In this document: positions 15,272 through 20,870 of the stretch, piece after piece | How positions within the stretch are numbered: position 1 is the first letter of the stretch | Layout: each line of letters opens with the position of its first letter | Origin: Gemmatimonadota bacterium | GTDB taxonomy: Bacteria > Latescibacterota > UBA2968 > UBA8231 | Length of the DNA stretch: 25,110 bases | NCBI GenBank assembly: GCA_028875335.1 | Contig: JAPPEF010000246.1 | Span: 1-25,110, forward strand | Direction of reading: 5' to 3' | Notes under the pieces: model-generated | Seen by the model: the letters and a program-made list of their open reading frames with translations, nothing else | The model's database searches: none | Told to the model about the DNA's origin: nothing | Program-made: the position numbers and the translations under genes

Positions 15272-16390
15272 TTAGTTATCGGCCTGTAGCAACGCCTTGA
15301 TTTGCTCTTCAGTAGGCAGGTCGTTCACAAGGGAGATGCGGTTATCTCGGTCGATCAGGATGTAGTGGGGTATAGGTCCGCCTGGATCGAGACCGTAGCG
15401 CCGGAAGGTCTCGCCCGTGTCGAGGGCAATGGGGAACGCGTAATCATGGCGGCTGACAAAGTCATCTAGATTGCTGGCCCGCCACTCCGAATGCAGGGAA
15501 ATGACGATAAAACCTTGATCCCGATAGCGCTCGTATAGCTCGGCGACATAGGGCAGTTTTTCTATGCAGGGATTGCACCACGTAGCCCAAAAGTCGAGCA
15601 GTACTACTTTGCCCTGTAATTGCCCTAGACTGTTCAAGGGGGACTCCTCATAACCGGCGACGGGCTGTAACCAGCGCTCAATGTCCATTTCAAAGGGCAC
15701 GGCTCCCTTCTCCACAGCGTGCCGCTGGTGCATGACTTCCTTTTCTTTAGGGCTGATGTAGCGGACGGAAAAGGTCTGGCCGTCGTCGGTGAATTCGGCG
15801 CGGTCCCACTGCAAGATCGCCTGATCGGCCGTGGGCTTTTCCAAGGTTTGACGCTGGGGAACCGTCAGGATGGGAGCGAGGCGGACGACGGTGTGTAGCA
15901 AGGCGTCCGAGGGACCAGACCCAGCCCAGATCCAGTGGCCGCGCTGCCAGCGGGTCAAGTGGGTGCGGAGTGGCTTCTCGGCAGAGCGGTACGTGGATTG
16001 GGCTTGGACTGCCGGGTCGCCGACCTCGGTTTCTAATCCGGGGAAAGGCTCGCCCACCAGTGCTTGTCGGTGCCCCGACAGACGATTCCGGTTAAGATCG
16101 TCCCGAATATGCGACTGGCCGTCTGGGTGGTGGACGATCACGGTAAAGGGATTGGTTTTTTCAATTCGACCTAGTTGATCCGCTCGGCCGAGAACGGTAT
16201 GCCACAGCTCTTGGCTCTCGGCATCTACGCGCCAAGCGTGCAGCCATCCCTGGCGCAGTTGCGCCTGCACGGAACCGCCGATTGAGGCCGGCAAATCAAC
16301 CGAGTCGCGCCAAGCGGGGGTCGCGGCGGCTTCGGCGGCGACGATCAATCCGGCTACGAGGCCGGTGCAGAAAATTTTAGCACAAGTCAT
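15272..16390 (-). CDS. Secreted TlpA-like thioredoxin, CxxC-containing (copy 1)
   Basis: This 372-aa protein has a signal peptide (MTCAKIFCTGLVAGLIVAAEA) and an N-terminal domain of about 220 residues that I do not recognise, shared with the three genes upstream (GWLHAWRVD, HRQALVGEPFPGLE). Its C-terminal TlpA-like domain is GKVVLLDFWATWCNPC with redox cysteines 272 and 275, then QGFIVISLHS and a Pro-containing loop IPHYILIDRD. It is about four-fifths identical by eye to the gene at 17902-19029. It is probably a periplasmic thiol reductase or oxidase; partners are unknown. It follows the redox-dead paralogue at 16413-17783 by 22 bases, so the two are co-transcribed. Confidence 0.92.
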   Translation of the reverse strand: MTCAKIFCTGLVAGLIVAAEAAATPAWRDSVDLPASIGGSVQAQLRQGWLHAWRVDAESQELWHTVLGRADQLGRIEKTNPFTVIVHHPDGQSHIRDDLNRNRLSGHRQALVGEPFPGLETEVGDPAVQAQSTYRSAEKPLRTHLTRWQRGHWIWAGSGPSDALLHTVVRLAPILTVPQRQTLEKPTADQAILQWDRAEFTDDGQTFSVRYISPKEKEVMHQRHAVEKGAVPFEMDIERWLQPVAGYEESPLNSLGQLQGKVVLLDFWATWCNPCIEKLPYVAELYERYRDQGFIVISLHSEWRASNLDDFVSRHDYAFPIALDTGETFRRYGLDPGGPIPHYILIDRDNRISLVNDLPTEEQIKALLQADN

Positions 16391-16412
16391 GGTGAAAACC
16401 TCTCGCTAAGGG

Positions 16413-17783
16413 TTAATGGGTCGGGAACGGATCGTCGAGCAAGTACTTCAGTAGGGTGGTACTTGGTGCTTCGCCGTCCTGACTGATCCAAGCCAGCCGG
16501 CAGTTGCGGTCGAGGAGGACGGATTGGGGGAAACTCCAGATGCCGTAGCGCTGTGCGCTCGCGCCTTCATCTACTGCAATGGGCAACGTATAGCCACGTT
16601 CGGCGACGAAGGAGTCCACATCGTCGGCTCCTTCGGCGCTGTGGATGGCGATGACGACGAGGCCTTGGTCTTTGTGTTCTTTGTATAACTGGTCATAGTG
16701 GGCGAGTTGCTCAACGGATTCGGGCGACCAAGTGGCCCAAAAATGCAGCAGTACCACTTGGCCTAGGAACCAGCCTATGCGTTCGCCGTGACCGATGGGG
16801 TTGGACCAACGCTGGACTTCTATATTGAAGGGTACGGCACCTCGGACCAATCTATGCTTTTGCTGCGTACGGTCCGCTTCGACAGGGGCGATATAATCGA
16901 CTATTAGCACATCGCCACTATCCAAGAGTTGGGCGTCGTCCCAGCGCACAAAACCCCCGCTGCCGTTCATACCGAAGCGCGGCCTTTCCGGCACGAACAC
17001 CGTCGGAGTCAGGCGGATGAGCGTATCCCAACTATCATTCGCATGCGGCCCCAAGGCCACCCAGAGTTGACCATGTTTCTCCCATTTGGTGATGCCGCGT
17101 TGCGAAGCCTGAGTGGGCGAGCTCTGGTCAATGGTGCTCTGGCGGAGGGTGGTGTCGGGATTGGCGAACGCCTCTGGCACCCGCTTTTTGAGCAGAGCCA
17201 AAGTGGCCGTGTCGAGGCTGGCGAACGCCTCCGGCCCCAATTGTTGGACCAGATTCGCCAGAGCGGTGGAGTCAGCGCTGGCAAATGCTTCCGGCGGCAC
17301 TTGCTGGAGCTCAGCCGGAGTGGGTAAATGCGTAGCCCTCTTCATGGTGCGTTCGCTTCGGTCAATACCGTTCTGGCGAATGGTGGTATCGAGACTAGCG
17401 AACGCCTCCGCCCCCAGTTTTTGCCGGTGGGCGGCCAAGGAGGTGTAGCCAAAGTCGTCGCGGACGAAGTACGAGCCGTTGGCGTGGCGCACTTCGATGG
17501 CAATGTCTAGGTGTTCAAGCGTAGGGGGGTGTTGTGGATCGGCTTCGGCGAGGATGAGGTGCCAAAAGGGGGTGTCGTTTTGGTCGAGGCGACGGGCGTG
17601 GAGCAAGCCATCGACAATATATGCTTCTACGCGCTCGCCCGGGTATCTTTCTTCATCGACGGGGATGGACTCGCTCCATTGAGCTTGGGCGGCCGGATCT
17701 GCGGCTGCGGTGATGTAGGGGCCGCTGAGGAGCAGGGCTACCGCTGCGAGAATTTGGTACTTTATCGAACGAAAGGAACGCAT
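16413..17783 (-). CDS. Secreted TlpA-like protein lacking redox cysteines, with PEAFASLD repeats (copy 1)
   Basis: I place the start at ATG 17783 (MRSFRSIKYQILAAVALLLSG), preceded by AAAGGAGG, giving 456 aa; an in-frame extension upstream runs through the intergenic region. After the signal peptide comes the N-terminal domain shared by all four cluster paralogues (VEAYIVDGLLHARRLDQ). A repeat block follows with units starting PEAFASAD, PEAFASLD and PEAFANPD. The C-terminal TlpA-like fold is VVLLHFWATWSPESVEQL, with Ser353 and Ser356 where CxxC should be. Other fold blocks remain (GLVVIAIHS, FPQSVLLDR), so it is probably a folded but redox-inactive relative, perhaps a binding or scaffold partner for the CxxC protein encoded 22 bases downstream. 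Confidence 0.9.
   Translation of the reverse strand: MRSFRSIKYQILAAVALLLSGPYITAAADPAAQAQWSESIPVDEERYPGERVEAYIVDGLLHARRLDQNDTPFWHLILAEADPQHPPTLEHLDIAIEVRHANGSYFVRDDFGYTSLAAHRQKLGAEAFASLDTTIRQNGIDRSERTMKRATHLPTPAELQQVPPEAFASADSTALANLVQQLGPEAFASLDTATLALLKKRVPEAFANPDTTLRQSTIDQSSPTQASQRGITKWEKHGQLWVALGPHANDSWDTLIRLTPTVFVPERPRFGMNGSGGFVRWDDAQLLDSGDVLIVDYIAPVEADRTQQKHRLVRGAVPFNIEVQRWSNPIGHGERIGWFLGQVVLLHFWATWSPESVEQLAHYDQLYKEHKDQGLVVIAIHSAEGADDVDSFVAERGYTLPIAVDEGASAQRYGIWSFPQSVLLDRNCRLAWISQDGEAPSTTLLKYLLDDPFPTH
17139..17294 (-). repeat. Intragenic 57-60 bp repeats coding for PEAFASLD units
   Basis: Units begin at minus-strand positions 17294, 17234 and 17177 (20, 19 and about 13 residues): PEAFASADSTALANL, PEAFASLDTATLALL and PEAFANPDTTLRQ. 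A further diverged unit, EAFASLDTTIRQNGID, lies upstream in the same protein. The last unit resembles that first one (DTTLRQ/DTTIRQ), suggesting internal expansion. Confidence 0.85.
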
Positions 17784-17804
17784 CTGAAGCCTCCTTTGAG
17801 GTGT

Positions 17805-17820
17805 CCCCGACAGGTCGGGG
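17805..17820. repeat. Perfect hairpin just upstream of a ribosome-binding site
   Basis: The plus strand reads CCCCGAC-AG-GTCGGGG, 7-bp arms with a two-base spacer. It lies in the 118-base gap between the two duplicated TlpA modules, immediately before the AAAGGAGG of the 16413-17783 gene. The equivalent leader at 20409-20508 lacks it. There is no U-run, so it is not a classical terminator; an RNA-stability or processing element, or an operator, is possible. Confidence 0.7.
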
Positions 17821-17901
17821 CGGTTGGTGGATGAAGATCGTTGATGAGGCGGTCTTTTGGGGTCCATTGGACTTAAGGCGTTCAAGAATCGCGTTCTCGC
17901 T

Positions 17902-19029
17902 TTAGCTACCGGCCCGCAGCAGGGCCTCGATTTGTTCTTCAGTAGGCGGTGAGTGTCGTGATTCCAATGACTCTCCATCACGGGCAATGCGGTTATCCCG
18001 GCCAATTAGGATGTAATGGGGGATGCCCTCGACGCCGTAGCGCCAGGCGGTCTCGCCCGTGTCGAGAGCAATGGGGAACGGATATTCATGCTCGCCGACA
18101 AAGTCATCTAGGTTGCTGGCCATATCCGCCGAATGCAGGGCAATGACGATAAAGCCCTGATCCCGATAGCGCTCGTGCAGTTCGGCGACATAGGGCAGTT
18201 TTTCTACGCAGGGCGAACACCACGTCGCCCAAAAATCGATCAGCACCACCTTGCCCCGTAGCTGCGCCAGACTATTCAAGTCCTCATGGCCGACTATGGG
18301 CTGTAGCCAGCGATCAATGTCTATTTCAAAGGGGACGGCTCCTTCCTCCATGACGTGCCGCTGGCGCGTGACTTCCATTTCTCTAGGGCTGATATAGCGA
18401 ATAGAAAAAGTCTGGCCGTCGTCGGTGAATTCGGCGCGGTCCCACTGCAAGATCGCCTGATCGGCCGTGGGTGGTTCCAAGATTTTGCGCTGGGGAATGG
18501 TCAGGATTGGGGCTAGGCGGACGACGGTGTGTAGCAGGGCGTCCGAGGGTCCAGACCCGGCCCAGATCCAATGGTCGCGCTGCCAACGGGTCAAGTGGGT
18601 GCGGGGAGACTCGTCGGTAGATCGGTACGTGGATTGGGCTTGAACCGCCGGGTCGCCGATCCCGGTTTCTAAGCCGGGGAAAGGCTCGCCCATCAGTGCT
18701 TGGCGGTGCCCTGACAGACGGCTCCGGTTAATATTGTCCCGAATATGCGACTGGTCGTCTGGGTGGTGGACGACCACGGTAAAGGGATTGGTCTTTTCAA
18801 TCCGGCCTGGTTGATCCGCTCGGCCGAGAATGCTATGCCACACTTCTTGGCCTTCGCCGTCCACGCGCCAAGCGTGTAGCCAGCCTTGGCGCAGTTGCGC
18901 CTGCACAGAGCCGCCGATTGAGGTCGGTAAATCAACCGAGTCGCGCCAAGCGGGGGTCGCGGCAGCCTCTGTGGCGGCGACGATCAATCCGGCTACGAGG
19001 CCGGTGCAGAGAATCTTAGCACAAGTCAT
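17902..19029 (-). CDS. Secreted TlpA-like thioredoxin, CxxC-containing (copy 2)
   Basis: The 375-aa protein begins MTCAKILCTGLVAGLIVAATEA, a signal peptide nearly identical to that of the 15272-16390 gene, and the two proteins align along their whole length. The N-terminal half is the shared cluster domain (GWLHAWRVDGEG, HRQALMGEPFPGLE). The C-terminal TlpA-like domain has GKVVLIDFWATWCSPCVEKL with cysteines 271 and 274, QGFIVIALHS and IPHYILIGRD. Differences from copy 1 cluster in the C-terminal tail. It follows the SPES paralogue at 19056-20408 by 26 bases, so co-transcription from the promoter at 20519-20534 is likely. It probably acts in thiol-disulfide exchange outside the cytoplasm. Confidence 0.92.
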   Translation of the reverse strand: MTCAKILCTGLVAGLIVAATEAAATPAWRDSVDLPTSIGGSVQAQLRQGWLHAWRVDGEGQEVWHSILGRADQPGRIEKTNPFTVVVHHPDDQSHIRDNINRSRLSGHRQALMGEPFPGLETGIGDPAVQAQSTYRSTDESPRTHLTRWQRDHWIWAGSGPSDALLHTVVRLAPILTIPQRKILEPPTADQAILQWDRAEFTDDGQTFSIRYISPREMEVTRQRHVMEEGAVPFEIDIDRWLQPIVGHEDLNSLAQLRGKVVLIDFWATWCSPCVEKLPYVAELHERYRDQGFIVIALHSADMASNLDDFVGEHEYPFPIALDTGETAWRYGVEGIPHYILIGRDNRIARDGESLESRHSPPTEEQIEALLRAGS

Positions 19030-19055
19030 GGTGAAAACCTTTCGCTAGCTAGGGG

Positions 19056-20408
19056 TTAGTGGGCCGGAAAAGTGTCGATGTCGTCGAGCAAGTACTTCAG
19101 TTGGGCTGGGCTCGGCATTTCGCCGTCCTGACTGATCCAAGCCAGCCGACAGTCGCGGTCAAGGAGGACGGATTGGGGGAAATTCCAGATGCCGTAGCGC
19201 TGTGCGCTCGCGCCTTCGTCCACCGCTATGGGCAACTCATAACCGCGTTCGGCAATGAAGGCGTCCAGATCGTCGGCTCCTTCGGAACTGTGGACGGCGA
19301 TAACGACGAGGCCCTGGTCTTTGTGTTTTTCGTATAACTCGTCATAGTGGGAGAGTTGCTCAATGGATTCGGGAGACCAAGTGGCCCAAAAATGCAGCAG
19401 CACCGCTTTGCCTAGGAACCAGCCTATGCGGTCGCCGCCCCCGATGGGGTTGATCCAGCGCTGGGCCTCGATGTTGAAGGGTACGGCACCCCGGACCAAT
19501 TTGTGCTCTTGCTGCTTGCGGTTCGCTTCGGCAGGGGAGACATAGCGGGCGATCAGCACTCCGCCGCTCTCATGGAGTTGGGCATCGTCCCAGCGCAAAA
19601 AAATAGGGCCAAAGGCCGGCTTTTCCGGTACGAACACGGTCGGAGTCAGGCAGATGAGGGCATCCCAATGGTCCATATTCGGTCCTAGGCCCACCCAGAG
19701 CTGCTGGTTCTTCTCCCATTTAAAGATGCCGCGATTCCACTCACTTGTCTCCGGCGGTGGTTTTTGGAGCTGAGCCAGAGAGGTGGAGTCGAGGCTGGCG
19801 AACGCCTCCGGCCTTAGTTCTTGGAGGATAGCCAGAGTCATAGGGTCGAGGCTGGGGAACTCCTCTGGCGGTATTTTTTGGAGCCGATCCAGAGAGGTGG
19901 AGTCGAGCTGGGCGATCATCAGAGGTGCCCGTTTTTGGAGTTGAGCCGGAGTGGAAGGACCGTTCTGGCTCCCGTGCAGGTCAATGCCGTTCTCGCGGAC
20001 GGTGAGGTCGAGGCTGGGGAACGCCTCCGGCGGCAGTTGTTGTCGGTGGGCCGCTAGGGTGCTGCTCGAAAAGGTGTCGCGGACGAAGTACGCGCCGTTA
20101 GCGTGGCGCACTTCGACGGCAGCGCCGACGTATTCGAGGGCAGGGGGTTGGTTTGGATCGGCTTCGGCGACGATGAGATGCCAAAGGAGGTTGTCGGTTT
20201 GGTCGAGGCGGCGGGCGTGAAGCAGGCCATCGACAATATATGCCTCTATGCGCTCGCCCGGACCGATTAGAGGAAAGTCGGGAAGGGGGATGGACTCGCT
20301 CCACTGGGCTTGGTCGGTCGGGTCTGCGGCTGCGGTGATGTAGGGGCCGCTGAGGAGCAGGACTGCCGCTGCGAGGATTTGGTACTTCATCGAACGAAAG
20401 GAACGCAT
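19056..20408 (-). CDS. Secreted TlpA-like protein lacking redox cysteines, with PEAFASLD repeats (copy 2)
   Basis: ATG 20408 (MRSFRSMKYQILAAAVLLLSG) has AAAGGAGG just upstream and gives 450 aa. An in-frame extension would read through the sigma-54 promoter, so it is rejected. The layout matches the 16413-17783 protein: signal peptide, shared N-terminal domain (IEAYIVDGLLHARRLDQ), a repeat block of three exact 19-residue units, and a TlpA-like domain with LLHFWATWSPESIEQL, where Ser345 and Ser348 replace the redox cysteines. GLVVIAVHSSEGADD and FPQSVLLDRD preserve the fold. It is the first gene of the operon, about 100 bases downstream of the inferred sigma-54 start. The same substitution in both copies means the loss of cysteines predates the duplication. 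Confidence 0.9.
   Translation of the reverse strand: MRSFRSMKYQILAAAVLLLSGPYITAAADPTDQAQWSESIPLPDFPLIGPGERIEAYIVDGLLHARRLDQTDNLLWHLIVAEADPNQPPALEYVGAAVEVRHANGAYFVRDTFSSSTLAAHRQQLPPEAFPSLDLTVRENGIDLHGSQNGPSTPAQLQKRAPLMIAQLDSTSLDRLQKIPPEEFPSLDPMTLAILQELRPEAFASLDSTSLAQLQKPPPETSEWNRGIFKWEKNQQLWVGLGPNMDHWDALICLTPTVFVPEKPAFGPIFLRWDDAQLHESGGVLIARYVSPAEANRKQQEHKLVRGAVPFNIEAQRWINPIGGGDRIGWFLGKAVLLHFWATWSPESIEQLSHYDELYEKHKDQGLVVIAVHSSEGADDLDAFIAERGYELPIAVDEGASAQRYGIWNFPQSVLLDRDCRLAWISQDGEMPSPAQLKYLLDDIDTFPAH
19755..19925 (-). repeat. Three tandem 57-bp intragenic repeats
   Basis: Units start at minus-strand 19925, 19868 and 19811, exactly 57 bp apart, and encode PLMIAQLDSTSLDRLQKIP, PEEFPSLDPMTLAILQELR and PEAFASLDSTSLAQLQKPP. 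A diverged fourth unit, PEAFPSLDLTVRENGID, lies about 100 bp upstream in the gene. Conserved positions are Pro1, Phe4, Leu7, Asp8, Leu12 and Leu15. Confidence 0.9.
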
Positions 20409-20455
20409 CTGAGCCTCCTTTGCTAAGGCTAGGGACGATTGGTGGACGGTTTGTT

Positions 20456-20468
20456 GCTCTATAAGAGC
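20456..20468. repeat. Small perfect hairpin in the leader of the TlpA operon
   Basis: GCTCT-ATA-AGAGC lies in the inferred 5' untranslated region, about 48 bases before ATG 20408. No U-run follows. The role is unknown. Confidence 0.5.
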
Positions 20469-20518
20469 CCTTCGTCCAAAGTGTGTAAACTTTTTTACGT
20501 CTTTTGGAATCGACGTAA

Positions 20519-20534
20519 TGCACATTTCGTGCCA
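20519..20534 (-). promoter_or_regulatory. Sigma-54 (RpoN) -24/-12 promoter of the TlpA operon
   Basis: The minus strand reads TGGCACG-AAAT-GTGCA. The -24 block matches the consensus fully, and the -12 block has one change (G for T) with GC intact; GG and GC are exactly ten bases apart. The inferred start is near 20508, about 100 bases before ATG 20408. The gene directly upstream encodes a sigma-54 AAA+ activator, which is the arrangement expected for a dedicated regulator and its target. Confidence 0.85.
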
Positions 20535-20559
20535 TTATTAGGGTCGAGAACAGAAAAAT

Positions 20560-20581
20560 CCTTTAGGAGTTACCCTAAAGG
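20560..20581. promoter_or_regulatory. Perfect 8-bp dyad upstream of the sigma-54 promoter
   Basis: CCTTTAGG (20560-20567) and CCTAAAGG (20574-20581) form a perfect inverted repeat around six bases, centred about 63 bases upstream of the inferred start. Fis-type HTH activators bind such dyads as dimers, although this position is closer than most enhancer sites and would also suit an auxiliary or repressing site. Confidence 0.6.
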
Positions 20582-20679
20582 ACTGAAAAACATAGGATTT
20601 AAATAGCGAGAAAAATGTCTTTCTACGCGGCAGACATTGGATGGGGTTGCAAGCTGATCTACGATTTTTCGTTTAAAGA

Positions 20680-20733
20680 AACGATTTTTGAACGATTTTT
20701 GAACGATTTTTGAACGACTCTGAACGATTTTTT
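20680..20733. repeat. Array of 11-bp direct repeats (AACGATTTTTG), possible activator sites
   Basis: Three exact units AACGATTTTTG (20680-20690, 20691-20701, 20702-20712) are followed by a diverged AACGACTCTG and then AACGATTTTTT (20723-20733). A further ACGATTTTTCGT lies at 20661-20672. The period of 11 bp is close to one helical turn. The array lies roughly 170-225 bases upstream of the inferred sigma-54 start, within the usual range for enhancer-binding-protein sites. Confidence 0.75.
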
Positions 20734-20779
20734 ACAGATTAGCGGCAGCCTCTAATCCATAATAGATGTTACCCTTAGA

Positions 20780-20835
20780 CCCCTTGGGTATGGGATGCTT
20801 TGACTCCGCTGCGCTGCGCTCAGCATGACAAGGGG
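20780..20835. repeat. REP-like palindromic element between regulator and array
   Basis: CCCCTTG (20780-20786) and CAAGGGG (20829-20835) bracket ATGCT (20795-20799) and AGCAT (20822-20826) with a GCTGCGCTGCGCT core. The minus strand contains GTCATGCTGAGCGCAGCG, a widely seen dispersed bacterial repeat whose chance translation reads CHAERSAAES. It lies 35 bases after the stop of the regulator and could act as its 3' end hairpin. Between about 20734 and 20870 I see no gene. Confidence 0.75.
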
Positions 20836-20870
20836 AGGAACGCGTCAGTCCGCAATCTCCGCACAGGCTC

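Larger units (their letters stand above)
15272..17783 (-). repeat. Two-gene TlpA module, copy 1 of a tandem duplication
   Basis: This segment holds a SPES-type gene (16413-17783) followed by a CxxC-type gene (15272-16390). It is a diverged copy of 17902-20408 with the same order, spacing (22 and 26 bases) and ribosome-binding regions. Similarity is visible at the DNA level, for example at the gene starts and around the CxxC region. Confidence 0.9.
17902..20408 (-). repeat. Two-gene TlpA module, copy 2 of a tandem duplication
   Basis: This is the promoter-proximal copy of the module found at 15272-17783, with a SPES-type gene followed by a CxxC-type gene. The copies are separated by 118 bases. 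Confidence 0.9.

Noticed and set aside
17784..18005. 74-residue N-terminal extension of the 16413-17783 protein
   Set aside because: It overlaps the previous gene and the hairpin, has no signal character, and the duplicate module supports ATG 17783.
20409..20525. N-terminal extension of the 19056-20408 protein
   Set aside because: It would read through the sigma-54 promoter and leader. ATG 20408 has a strong ribosome-binding site and opens a signal peptide.
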